Source of the DNA: Cyanophora paradoxa
Taxonomy: Eukaryota > Glaucocystophyceae > Cyanophorales > Cyanophoraceae
Assembly: GCA_004431415.1 (NCBI GenBank)
Contig: QPMI01000393.1
Location: 23,830-87,829, forward strand
Reading direction: 5' to 3'
Length of the DNA stretch: 64,000 bases
Shown here: positions 35,201 through 44,314 of the stretch, one piece after another
How the letters are laid out: each line of letters begins with the position of its first letter
Position numbering within the stretch: the stretch's first letter is position 1
Program-made: the position numbers and the translations under genes
Notes under the pieces: generated by a model
Told to the model about the DNA's origin: nothing
What the model saw: only the letters and a program-made list of their open reading frames with translations
Database searches by the model: none

Positions 35201-35491
35201 TCCCAATGCAAAGATTGTGGAGTATGTAGGTCTGAGATCGAAACTCTATGCTTTCAGAACTGAGACCTTTGACAAAATAAAAATGTCTGGAACCTCCTCA
35301 AAAGAGGTTACTTTGATGATTTCAAGAGATGCCTGTTTGAAGGCATCACCAAAACAGTAGCAGTAGTAAACAAGCGAAGGCAAGACCACAACCTATATGA
35401 TTTGGAGAGCAGAAGGGTGGCTCTAAACCAACTCGATAGCAAAAGGAAGATATTAGACGATGGAATTCACAGCATTCCATTTGGGCTCTAA
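32214..35491 (+). CDS. polB: Protein-primed-type DNA polymerase B, four frame interruptions
   Basis: The ATG follows CTTAAAGTAAAAG. The N-terminal part has the Polinton pattern DCFKYAILAYLHRND, then a C2H2-like finger (CETCLSRFRTQEKLDVHID) and a second Cys/His cluster. Polymerase motifs: A DANNLYGYALS (about 34287-34320), B KLMNNAIYGK (about 34750-34780), C HDTDSF (about 35043-35060). The end, KRKILDDGIHSIPFG, is typical of the family. The frame moves by -1 near 33175, 33545, 33790 and 35300; protein-like sequence continues across each. About 1,090 residues. It would copy the linear element using a protein primer; no separate terminal protein was identified. Confidence 0.88.
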
Positions 35492-35497
35492 TCTACT

Positions 35498-35649
35498 TCA
35501 TTGATCTTTCTTTTTCTTTGGTTTCGCTCTCCAAGAAGTAACAAACCGCGAATTAAATGCAGCAGCCATATACATCTTAATCCTGGATCATTGGGCTCAA
35601 TTGCAAAGTAGTTGGGAATTGTGTTCTCCTTCCACACAGAGTCTTGCAT
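35498..35649 (-). CDS. Small protein of about 50 aa, one frame interruption
   Basis: The ATG at 35649 (MQDSVWKENTIPNYF) follows CATATAATAA. The frame shifts by -1 near 35580 and then reads AAAFNSRFVTSWRAKPKKKK to the stop at 35498-35500. Strongly basic end. Divergent from the integrase, with only 25 bp between the starts. Function unknown. Confidence 0.5.
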
Positions 35650-35674
35650 TTATTATATGAGAGATAAGGTAAAG
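35650..35674. promoter_or_regulatory. 25-bp bidirectional promoter
   Basis: TATTATATGAGAGATAAGG then TAAAG separates the starts of the small minus-strand gene and the integrase. Confidence 0.45.
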
Positions 35675-37074
35675 ATGCCTTCTACACAAATAGGATTGAG
35701 ACAACCACCAAGAATTGTGAGAAAAGAGGCAATTGAAGATCGAGGGAATATTCTGCCCATCACAGTTCCAGTGGAGGAGAAGAGCAGTCGAATATTGAAA
35801 AGATCAGAGATGGTCAAGCAATTAATCCCAGAGACCCTCCCAGCTGAGACAGCACCAAAAGAGTCGAAGATTGCTAAGAAGTTCTATGATCCCAGGACAG
35901 GCTACAAGGGATTTACTGCAATGAGACAGGAACTACCAGAGGAGAACTACAAGAAAATGAGAGAATGGTATGATAAGCAGGAGGTTGTCCAAATTAATGC
36001 ACCTACCCTATCTCGAAAGAGAGATCCCATGATTCCAATTAGGCAACCCCTTGATACATATGTGATTGATCTGCTCTTCTTTCCTGCATACAAAAAGCAG
36101 AATGATGGTTATGATACATTTATGAGTGCAATGGAATCAACCCTGAGAACAGGGTTCATTATTCCAATGAGAGACAAAAGTGCTCTTACTACACTTGCAG
36201 CATTCAAGCAACTTGAACAGAGAGTCCCCAGACCAATTGTTCGCATTCAGAGTGATAGTGGAAGCGAATTTACCAATGTGTTATTCACAGATTATTTGGG
36301 AACGAAATTCATTGAGCATCAACTAAGTGATGTTGCAGATCACAGAACCCAAGGTCGGATTGAAGCCTTTAACAGACAGATCAAGAGATTAATCACAAAC
36401 TACTGCATTGCAAATAATACTGCACGATTTTTTGATGTGTTGGGTGATATTGAGTATAATTATAATAATACCATCCACTCTGCAACCAAGAGAAAACCAG
36501 CAGAGACCACAGAAGCCCACTACAAAGAGATAGTGAATATGGAGGATCAGAGATTCAAGAAATCGATTGAGTATCTTGATGCTCTGAAACCTGGAATGTT
36601 TGTGAGAGTGAAAGTTGAAAAGAATCCATTTGCAAAGCAGGGTGTTAATTGGTCTCGAATTGTTTATAGTGTGGAGGGCAGAGAGGGCTTCAAATTCAGA
36701 ATCAGAAGTCCCAGTGGTGAGATAGTTGATGGTAGATTCGCTTTTCATGAACTGCTTCCCATTAAAGGTGTTGAGTATCATGAAACTCCCACAGTGGATG
36801 CCCTTGAACAGGCAAAAGAGGAAGCCAGGGTTGATTCAGCAATCAGAAAGGAGGGCATAGAAAAAGCAAGTGAAGTTCCAAAAGAACCCTCACAGAAGCA
36901 AGAGCACAAAAGAAGGGCAGAGTAGAGAAAGAGTTGAAGAAGTTGACCATAGCAGGAACCCAGAAATTATCAGAAGTTAACAGTCAGAGATGGTATAATG
37001 ACTTTTCAACCACCAAGGAAACATATACTGCACCCCAAACTCGATTTAATTTACGAAGTGGTCAGAGGAAATAG
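35675..37074 (+). CDS. Retroviral-type (rve) integrase, one frame interruption at the C-terminus
   Basis: The ATG at 35675 (MPSTQIGLRQPPR) is preferred because the TAAAG box abuts it. The catalytic triad is visible: D in TYVIDLLF, D in QSDSGSEF, E in QGRIEAFNRQIK, with proper spacing. A C-terminal strand-rich region (FVRVKVEKNPFAK) resembles the DNA-binding end of Maverick integrases. The first frame stops at 36925; the -1 frame from the AAAA/GGG run near 36908 adds about 50 basic residues to the stop at 37072-37074. The enzyme explains the 6-bp target duplication. Confidence 0.92.
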
Positions 37075-37075
37075 A

Positions 37076-37318
37076 TTAACAACGCTTTCGGAATCTCTTA
37101 GACCTCTGGCGAATTTTCCTCATTTGTCTATCTTTTTCAATAATTTCCAAGAAGAAAGTTTCAAGATTTGAAACCAGTTGGTAATTATAAACAAAGAACA
37201 GTCTCACATGCTCTGGCTGTGACATGAAGAAATTGTAATAGAAAGCAGTTTTGAAATCATGGATCCAGTCTGATTGGGCAGCATGGATGATAGCAGGGTC
37301 TTGGTAGATGGGATCCAT
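37076..37318 (-). CDS. Hypothetical 80-aa protein
   Basis: The ATG at 37318 (MDPIYQDPAIIHAAQSDW) lies 22 bp after conserved motif site 5 on the minus strand. Aromatic-rich middle and a very basic end (RQMRKIRQRSKRFRKR). It converges tail to tail with the integrase, one base apart. No family recognised. Confidence 0.6.
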   Translation of the reverse strand: MDPIYQDPAIIHAAQSDWIHDFKTAFYYNFFMSQPEHVRLFFVYNYQLVSNLETFFLEIIEKDRQMRKIRQRSKRFRKRC

Positions 37319-37340
37319 AGCAGAAGTTGAGAGAATCCAG

Positions 37341-37360
37341 AAAATCCTTGTCAATTTTTT
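37341..37360 (-). promoter_or_regulatory. Conserved upstream motif, site 5
   Basis: On the minus strand: AAAAAATTGACAAGGATTTT, upstream of the ATG at 37318. Confidence 0.5.
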
Positions 37361-37485
37361 ATTTTGTTAGTGCCCGATCTCGACGAAACCTGATAGCTGC
37401 TGCCGAGAGGATTCCGAATCTGCTTTCAGAATTGAAAACGGAGCAGTTGGTAATAAAATACATATGTATGACCGAGATTGATGGA

Positions 37486-37585
37486 GTTTCAGTGATGTTT
37501 CGGTGAAGTTTCGGTGCGAAGTTTCGGTGAAGTTTCGGTGTGAAGTTTCGGTGAAGTTTCGGTGAAGTTTCGGTGAAGTTTCGGT
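37486..37585 (+). repeat. GTTTCGGTGAAG minisatellite
   Basis: About eight tandem units of GTTTCGGTGAA(G), some with two extra bases (GC or GT) between units. Non-coding. Confidence 0.85.
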
Positions 37586-37614
37586 CAATAGGATAATTCT
37601 ATAAATCGAAAAAT

Positions 37615-37850
37615 GGTTGCGCGTCATCGCAACCATCATCGCAACCATGGTTGCATCATCGCAACCATCATCGCAACCATGGTTGCATCATCGCAACCAG
37701 GTCGCGCAACCACTCAATCGGGAAAAAAATGGTTGCGCAACCACTGAATCGGAAAAAAATTGGTTGCGCAACCAGGTTGCGCAACCAGCGCAACCATGGT
37801 TGCATCATCGCAACCATCATCGCAACCAGGTCGCGCAACCAGTATGACGT
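37615..37850. repeat. GCAACC/GGTTGC palindrome array
   Basis: About twenty GCAACC or GGTTGC 6-mers, including several perfect palindromes (GGTTGCGCAACC and GCAACCATGGTTGC) and a repeated ATCATCGCAACC unit. It could form cruciforms and may be a binding array, origin or recombination point. Confidence 0.85.
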
Positions 37851-38290
37851 CATGACATCACGTGTTTCGTCATATATATACACCATACATTTCGTGTGAC
37901 CCTGAGCCCCAGAGTCCCCGACCGACCAATCCGCTATTTTGTGGTCAAAATGTATATATGCGCATATATACTTGACGGTTCGCGTTACTACTGTCGGCAT
38001 CGCCTAACGTTCCCACTGTTGGGCTGTCGGCATCTTCAAACGCTCGTATCTCACCACCAGATCATCAGATCGTGACCGTCGACATAGCGCTGGAAAGCGC
38101 TTGAAAAGATCTACACGATGGTGTAGGTATCAAGTATATATACGTATAGATTACATACAAATATTTCGAAAAAACGATTAATCGGCTACTTTCTACTGTA
38201 AGGAACATACAGTAAAATAATGCGAAAATACAGTAGCTACTGTTAAAAAAGCCATAATCTGGCGCACCATACATCAGAAGTCCTGATGTA
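37851..38290. other. Non-coding stretch of atypical composition
   Basis: Starts with a TGACGTCA site and is more GC-rich than the rest of the element up to about 38110, then has CTACTGT inverted repeats (38180-38245). No gene. It marks the border between the replication/capsid half and the attachment half. Confidence 0.5.
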
Positions 38291-39832
38291 TCATACACTT
38301 CGAATAAATGCACCTGTCACATCCACTCTCATAGTTGGGGCATTTATATATACCAGTGGATAAATACGAATATACCTTGTCCTCAGAGGGTAGCCAATAT
38401 AGAAAACGTCTCTAATAGAGGTGGGAAACCCAGAACTGTATGAGACATCACCACTATTGTGGGCATTATTAATGGTTTCACACATGAACACTCTATTCAC
38501 ACCTTCATACTTGATAAATGACCAGGAAACACCATCTTGTGATGTTGCAACATTGAAGGTCTTAACAAAGGCATTGGTCACACCAGAACCATATGCAATT
38601 ATAGATGCTATCTCAAATATATATGGGAAGGATACTTGGAGATACTCAGTGGGAACACTCCATATCCCATCAGGAGCAGATGCATTTGCCTCCCAACCTG
38701 TTAAAGAAGGTCTTGCTTTAAATGCCTCCCTTCCAATTTTCGATGATGAAGCAGTGAATGCACCATCTGACAGAAGATACCAGTTAGCATCAATGGGAGG
38801 TATGTTATTCAGAGTGGATGATATATAGAATCTTGCAGGGTTCTTAATTTCATAGTTTGCAACCAGTAAATCACAAAGTCTATCAATCATTACACTGTTT
38901 GCTGCTATATACATTTCGGTTGCATCTATCATATCTGGTATCTTAGAGGTATCATCCAGAGAGTTTACTATGGTCTTTGGAAGTGGAACAGAGAGTCTAT
39001 AATATCTTGCATATCCTTGGTCATCATTATATGGGAGAAACTCTTGCATCTTTTCCAGGGCTGAGAGTTCACTTGCAGCCATCAACATATTAATTAATGG
39101 ACTCCCAGAGGTCGAAGCAATCCAAGAGAGGATACCCCAGCTGTTCACATCTTCATAGGAATATCCCACATTGGGGGCATCTGTTTCATTAACCTCACCA
39201 CAGGATATACTGATCACAATTATATCATCATCATCATCATAGATCTTCTTAGCATGGCTGTAACCACATACACTGGGATTGTTATTACCTGAGATTGCAC
39301 CATCAATTAGAGACATCCCATCATAGTTCACAGGTGAGAAGTAAGTAGGAGCAGCAGAGGTGGATCTTGCAGCAATCTTGCTGGGGATGGATTTGTAGAA
39401 GTTATCATTGGTGATAAAGATGGGCTTCATACTCACAGTATCAAAACTTGTGATCACCACATCTTTTAGAGAGTCTTGGATGAGAGACTCACCAGTAACA
39501 GTGAGAATGGCTGTCTCCAATGGGGTCACATCATACTTGGTGTTGAAGAGTGCATTATCTATAATATTTCTGGGATTTGCAAAGATTAAGGGGAGTTGAT
39601 TGAGATAAGTTGAATGCAAATCGGTTGCAGTGAGTTTGGGTTCGTTTGGAAATTCGGGATTTTTCACATTGAGACCAATCGCAATAATCCCACCAGTGGA
39701 TGTTCCACTCACCAGGTCAACAAGGTCTATTACTCTTTTTCCAGTTCGAGTTTCGATTTCTTTTAGCAATCTCGTAATAATTATACCACGAGCTCCCCCA
39801 CCTGAGAGACTGAGAATTACACGAAGGGGCAT
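38291..39832 (-). CDS. Patatin-like phospholipase fused to an F5/8C (discoidin)-like domain, 513 aa
   Basis: The ATG at 39832 follows TTAAGTAAAG. The N-terminal 300 residues are a patatin acyl hydrolase: oxyanion loop SGGGARG, nucleophile elbow GTSTGG, and catalytic Asp in IDGAISGNNNP. Residues about 370-510 (GWEANASAPDGIW, TSQDGVSWSF, RYIRIYPL) match the discoidin/F5-F8 type C pattern, a sugar- or lipid-binding beta-sandwich. No signal peptide. A membrane-active lipase joined to a binding domain, next to the fibre and spike genes, suggests a virion protein for getting through host membranes (inference); a role in host lipid use is the alternative. Frame intact. Confidence 0.85.
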   Translation of the reverse strand: MPLRVILSLSGGGARGIIITRLLKEIETRTGKRVIDLVDLVSGTSTGGIIAIGLNVKNPEFPNEPKLTATDLHSTYLNQLPLIFANPRNIIDNALFNTKYDVTPLETAILTVTGESLIQDSLKDVVITSFDTVSMKPIFITNDNFYKSIPSKIAARSTSAAPTYFSPVNYDGMSLIDGAISGNNNPSVCGYSHAKKIYDDDDDIIVISISCGEVNETDAPNVGYSYEDVNSWGILSWIASTSGSPLINMLMAASELSALEKMQEFLPYNDDQGYARYYRLSVPLPKTIVNSLDDTSKIPDMIDATEMYIAANSVMIDRLCDLLVANYEIKNPARFYISSTLNNIPPIDANWYLLSDGAFTASSSKIGREAFKARPSLTGWEANASAPDGIWSVPTEYLQVSFPYIFEIASIIAYGSGVTNAFVKTFNVATSQDGVSWSFIKYEGVNRVFMCETINNAHNSGDVSYSSGFPTSIRDVFYIGYPLRTRYIRIYPLVYINAPTMRVDVTGAFIRSV

Positions 39833-39881
39833 CTTTACTTAACTCAAATTTAATAAATCTCTATAAGTAGAGTAAACAGGG
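39833..39881. promoter_or_regulatory. 49-bp bidirectional promoter
   Basis: An AT-rich gap with TTTAATAAATC and ATAAGTAGAGTAAAC boxes between the divergent lipase and fibre genes. Confidence 0.5.
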
Positions 39882-42800
39882 ATGAGTTTCAATTACCCAG
39901 CAAACCTACAAACCATTCCCTCATCAGGAAGAGGGAAGACAGATAACAAACATGTAAATTTCGATAACTTGACAGCCAGAGGGTCAATCTCAATTGACCA
40001 CAGTGCAGATGAACCCTCAAAGACTCACCCAAGAATGCATGCACTTTCAATAAACGAAATGGATCCTGAAAAAGAGGATGTGAGTGTTGCTTTCAGCATG
40101 GGGAATGTGAAATCGAATCAGGTAGCCCAGATTAAAGCAACCAGGAGCAGACCAAGAAAACTGAAAACCAGTGGAACCCATCCAGATATTCCAACTCGAT
40201 TCGATAGTGGAAGGTTGATATTCAATGTTCAAAATGAGAAGGGTGGGCATCAGAGTGGTTTAAGAATCTATAATGAAGGATCAAATGCAATTGCACAAAT
40301 TCCCGAAATATTACAGATAGCCCCCCATGGAGAAACCAACAAAATCGAGTTCACTAACAATGTTTATCCACGAGATATTGTGGCGAATTCGGCTTCTAAT
40401 GCGCAATTCGGTTTCCAACTACCTGGTGATACAGCAAAGAATAAGGCGTCTATCACTGTCAACAGTAGCCCCACTCAACCAGTAACAATTCATTTACACC
40501 CAGATCTTGTCGAAATGGATAGGCACCTTTTACCTCTGGTAACTAACACCAAAGATCTTGGTATCAGAACCAGGCAATGGCGAAATATCCATGGAAGCAA
40601 TGTCTATGCAAATGGAGAGAAACTTGTAAGTGAGAAGACCATAAGAGAGATCTTTGAGTATTATGGACCTGTCCCAGTTCCCTTCCCTCTTCCATGGGAT
40701 CCACCAGATTTAACACCCAAGAAGCAACCAGGAAGAGAGTATACAGCAGATGAAACAGTTCCTTTTGGGCAACACATTGTGAGTTGGGAGCAGGTTCGAA
40801 ATAAACCGATAATTGAAAAAAGAAAGCAAATTGATGAGCAGTATTTACCACCTGAAATCGATATTTTGGAGCTTGATGAATACCAATTCGTCCCAGATGA
40901 GGAGGAATACCTACCTGATGGTTTCGACCCACAGGAGTATGAATATGATCAATATGACCCCAATGAGGAAGAGTATTTACCAGATGGTTTAGATCCACAA
41001 GAGTTTGAGTACGAACAGAATTATGAACCCGATGAGGAATATTTAGCAGATGGTCTCGAACCACCAGTTGTGGATTATGAGCAACCTTACGAACCCCATG
41101 AAGAATTATTACCAGATGGATTTCGACCTGAGATTTGGGAATTCTTCCCTGATTGGGAGCAGATCAACAATAAACCAGCCAGATTTCCACCAGAGGATCA
41201 CAACCATGACTGGGATGAGATCTTAGGTAAACCAGAGAAATTCCCACCAGAGGATCACAGGCATGATTGGGGTGATATCGATGGGATACCAACTGAGTTT
41301 CCACCAGAAGATCACAGGCATAAATGGAGCGAAATAGATGAGAAACCGAAATTTGCATCAGCAGGTGATGATTTCGACACCTTACATGGAGTTACTCTCT
41401 ACCAAAGTAATACCATACCAGAAAGATTACGATTAGATGAATATTATGTGAATCGTAAAGGGATTGATGCAGGCACCACAATGGAAGGTGAATTATACAT
41501 CAGACCACCTACAAGAATGCAGATAATTGCAGCAGGCGGAAATTTCGGTTTGATGGACACCAAACCAGGTATCTATTTAACCAGTTACTATGCTGATGAC
41601 ATCCCAATGACAGATAGTTTAATATTATCGCTTCCATCTGATCCAGCAAACTATGATGATAAAGATGCAGCAATACAAATTAATGTTACTGATGTGAGTG
41701 ATTTAGATTCATCAAGACCCAAATTAATATTCACCAGAGAGAGACTGTTACCCAATGCTCTCATTGGAAATCGAGATGACTATAAGAGATGCGAAATCTC
41801 ATGGATCAAAACGAACTATAATGGTGGAGTGGGTGAGGGTCTCTTAGAAATCAATCAGAGGGCAGCAGCAAAGAATATTCACAATGAGACCATATCAAGA
41901 GTGGTGACAGAGGATTACCTGCAAGCCCAAAACTACATAGATGAAACAGAACTAAATACAATCATTGCAGGTATAAATATTGGTGTGACAGGTGATTACC
42001 TTCCTCTCACAGGTGGGATTATTGATGGAACAGTTACAGCATGCAACTTCTTTGTTCACACTGAAAGCAATCAAACCTTCCCAGTTGTACATCCAGGAGG
42101 TGAGTATGAGATACCTGATGATCCAGCTATTATGCCTATTAAGATTGATCTCCCTTCTGATTATGTTGGAAGGGGTGAACTGAAAATAATCGCTTTTACA
42201 GGAGACTATAATGATCTCCTAAACAAACCAACAGCTGCAAATCTACACCCTGTTGCATTTTCTGGAAGCTTCCTTGATCTTAATAATAGAGCACACACCC
42301 ACACAAGAGCAGAGATCACAGATTTCAATACTCACACTCACACAAAATCCCAGATAACAGATTTTGCTCACACCCACACCAGAGCAGATATTACGAATTT
42401 CGCTCACACCCATTTTAAATCTGAGATCTCAGATTTTGCTCACACTCACACAAAGTCACAGATTACAGATTTTGCACACACTCATGTCAAGAGTGAGATA
42501 ACAGATTTTGCACACACTCATGTCAAGAGTGAGATTACTGATTTTGCTCACACTCACACCAAAGGTGAAATTACAGACTTTGCTCATACTCATACAAAAT
42601 CCCAAATTACAGATTTCGCACACACCCACCTTTGGGGAGATATTACAGATCGACCTACTCTGGATCCATTCACAGCTACCACTATAAGAGCCAACAACAC
42701 AATGTATGTAGGATCAGGTCAGATTGTAGAACCAGCAGGACCTATGTTTGAAGAAACATGGTTTTTCCACAATTCGCAGAATTACTTCGATAAAACCCTA

Positions 42801-43217
42801 CTTGTTCGTGGAAATGCTTATGCAAGACATTTCTATGCTATGAACCCTTCCAATAATCAGACTATTAGTAGATGTATCACAGAAGCAGATCTTTCCAGTC
42901 AACTCAATGCATATTTCAATGGGAAAATTCAAGCAGGAAAGTATGTTTACACTACTCCTGTTTTGAATTACAATAATTTATATGTGTTCAATCTAACTAT
43001 CTATTTTACCAATGCCTTTGCTTCTCCTCCTGTTGTGACAGCAACAGTAAGGCATGAAGGACAAGAACCAAATTATCAAGTAACTCCCGTCGTCTTTACT
43101 GTGAATTTGTTGAATGTTTACAGTGATTATTTCACTTGTGAACTTTTCACTGATCCATATGCAATGAATAATTCATCCAAAACTGTAACGATCCATTACA
43201 TTGCTGTCGCAATTTAA
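39882..43217 (+). CDS. Fibre-like protein with HxH repeats, 1,111 aa
   Basis: The longest intact frame of the element. In order: an N-terminal 270 residues of mixed strand-rich sequence; four to five acidic EEYLPDG(F/L)DPQE repeats (about 40895-41120); three FPPEDHRHDW repeats (about 41180-41330); a central beta-rich region; ten 12-residue repeats of the form AHTHTKSQITDF (42291-42650); and a C-terminal head domain of about 185 residues. HxH-bearing repeats of this kind occur in phage tail-fibre tips, where three chains bind iron (established for T4 gp37). A trimeric attachment fibre is the natural reading, by analogy. Confidence 0.8.
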   Translation: MSFNYPANLQTIPSSGRGKTDNKHVNFDNLTARGSISIDHSADEPSKTHPRMHALSINEMDPEKEDVSVAFSMGNVKSNQVAQIKATRSRPRKLKTSGTHPDIPTRFDSGRLIFNVQNEKGGHQSGLRIYNEGSNAIAQIPEILQIAPHGETNKIEFTNNVYPRDIVANSASNAQFGFQLPGDTAKNKASITVNSSPTQPVTIHLHPDLVEMDRHLLPLVTNTKDLGIRTRQWRNIHGSNVYANGEKLVSEKTIREIFEYYGPVPVPFPLPWDPPDLTPKKQPGREYTADETVPFGQHIVSWEQVRNKPIIEKRKQIDEQYLPPEIDILELDEYQFVPDEEEYLPDGFDPQEYEYDQYDPNEEEYLPDGLDPQEFEYEQNYEPDEEYLADGLEPPVVDYEQPYEPHEELLPDGFRPEIWEFFPDWEQINNKPARFPPEDHNHDWDEILGKPEKFPPEDHRHDWGDIDGIPTEFPPEDHRHKWSEIDEKPKFASAGDDFDTLHGVTLYQSNTIPERLRLDEYYVNRKGIDAGTTMEGELYIRPPTRMQIIAAGGNFGLMDTKPGIYLTSYYADDIPMTDSLILSLPSDPANYDDKDAAIQINVTDVSDLDSSRPKLIFTRERLLPNALIGNRDDYKRCEISWIKTNYNGGVGEGLLEINQRAAAKNIHNETISRVVTEDYLQAQNYIDETELNTIIAGINIGVTGDYLPLTGGIIDGTVTACNFFVHTESNQTFPVVHPGGEYEIPDDPAIMPIKIDLPSDYVGRGELKIIAFTGDYNDLLNKPTAANLHPVAFSGSFLDLNNRAHTHTRAEITDFNTHTHTKSQITDFAHTHTRADITNFAHTHFKSEISDFAHTHTKSQITDFAHTHVKSEITDFAHTHVKSEITDFAHTHTKGEITDFAHTHTKSQITDFAHTHLWGDITDRPTLDPFTATTIRANNTMYVGSGQIVEPAGPMFEETWFFHNSQNYFDKTLLVRGNAYARHFYAMNPSNNQTISRCITEADLSSQLNAYFNGKIQAGKYVYTTPVLNYNNLYVFNLTIYFTNAFASPPVVTATVRHEGQEPNYQVTPVVFTVNLLNVYSDYFTCELFTDPYAMNNSSKTVTIHYIAVAI

Positions 43218-43236
43218 CTATTTCGTAATTATAAAG

Positions 43237-44292
43237 ATGACCTCTCTATTAGAAATCCCAAATTATGAACTTGCAGCCAAATCACTCCATAGCACCTCTC
43301 ATGGAGTAGTTGATTCAACCCCTGGGTATATTTGCACTGAAACTTCAAGTAATACATCATTCACAGAGAATAATATACTCAGAGTCAAAGAAATTCGATG
43401 TGACAGAAATAGAGGCAAGATAAGAACCACAGGGATTATTATCTCGAATAAAAATCAGGTTCAAGCAGGTCAAGTAGTCCCAGATTCAGCAATATATGAT
43501 AATGTAGGTGGATTTTCCACAGCTACGATTGTCACTTTTGGTAACACAAGCAATACTTCTGCTCTTGTGGTTAAAAGTGGAGGAGCCTACATTGGAGATG
43601 GAGCAAATGTGGTGGGAACTGTTACAGCAAATCAATTAACTGTGAGTGGGACAAGTTCATTTACAGGAGTGATGTCTCTTAATGGTGGATTCTCAGGAAA
43701 TATCCAATATGGAACTCTCATAGCTTCTACAAGAATTAATGCACCTGAGATAGATAATGGAACAGATACCAATATGAACTATAAAAGGAATGGTATAACA
43801 ATTTTCTCTCTTGACAAAATACCTTCCAATTTACAGACACCCACCCATCATGAGACTCTGACATTATCAAACGAAAAGTATTTGAAAAGAAATGGTTGCC
43901 CAAGATTTTTTGCTGCAAAACAATCGCCAAATGGAGCTTTAACTTTCACAATACCTTCTGGATCTGGTCCAATAACTTCTTATGGAACAGAGTTGGTAGA
44001 TCAGGGAAATTGCTTTGACCCCACGACAGGCACTTTTACAGCACCAATTGCTGGATGTTACAGGTTCTTTTTCTCAATCGGAACTTCATCGACAATATTT
44101 TATCTAATGATATACAAAAATGGAGCAGATACCGGATTGCAAGTGTATAACCAAGAAAAAGGTGGAGTCACTTGTTATGGACTTGACATTTTAATAAATC
44201 TTTCCCAAAATGACTCTATACAACTTTATTATCCTTACTCAACATATCCCTCCCGTTTACTTTTTGGTGGAATGCTTGTGAGTTTAACATAA
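43237..44292 (+). CDS. Spike-like protein 1 with C1q-like head, 351 aa
   Basis: The ATG at 43237 follows AATTATAAAG. The N-terminal 120 residues (ICTETSS, RVKEIRCDRNRGKIRTTG, SGGAYIGDGANV) are shared with the next three spike genes. A middle shaft of short repeats follows (TANQLTVSGTSSFTG). The C-terminal about 130 residues fit the C1q/TNF-like pattern (FDPTTGTFTAPIAGCYRFFF, ending LFGGMLVSL), a trimeric jelly roll used for binding. Likely a virion attachment protein. Confidence 0.75.
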   Translation: MTSLLEIPNYELAAKSLHSTSHGVVDSTPGYICTETSSNTSFTENNILRVKEIRCDRNRGKIRTTGIIISNKNQVQAGQVVPDSAIYDNVGGFSTATIVTFGNTSNTSALVVKSGGAYIGDGANVVGTVTANQLTVSGTSSFTGVMSLNGGFSGNIQYGTLIASTRINAPEIDNGTDTNMNYKRNGITIFSLDKIPSNLQTPTHHETLTLSNEKYLKRNGCPRFFAAKQSPNGALTFTIPSGSGPITSYGTELVDQGNCFDPTTGTFTAPIAGCYRFFFSIGTSSTIFYLMIYKNGADTGLQVYNQEKGGVTCYGLDILINLSQNDSIQLYYPYSTYPSRLLFGGMLVSLT

Positions 44293-44314
44293 TATTGTCT
44301 GTCTAATATAAAGT

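Noticed and set aside
37486-37585. Possible CRISPR-like array
   Set aside because: The units are head to tail with no unique spacers; it is a minisatellite in eukaryotic or viral-type DNA with no cas genes.
37900-38130. Host DNA captured inside the element
   Set aside because: The composition differs, but I found no match to the surrounding host sequence, so I only note it as atypical.
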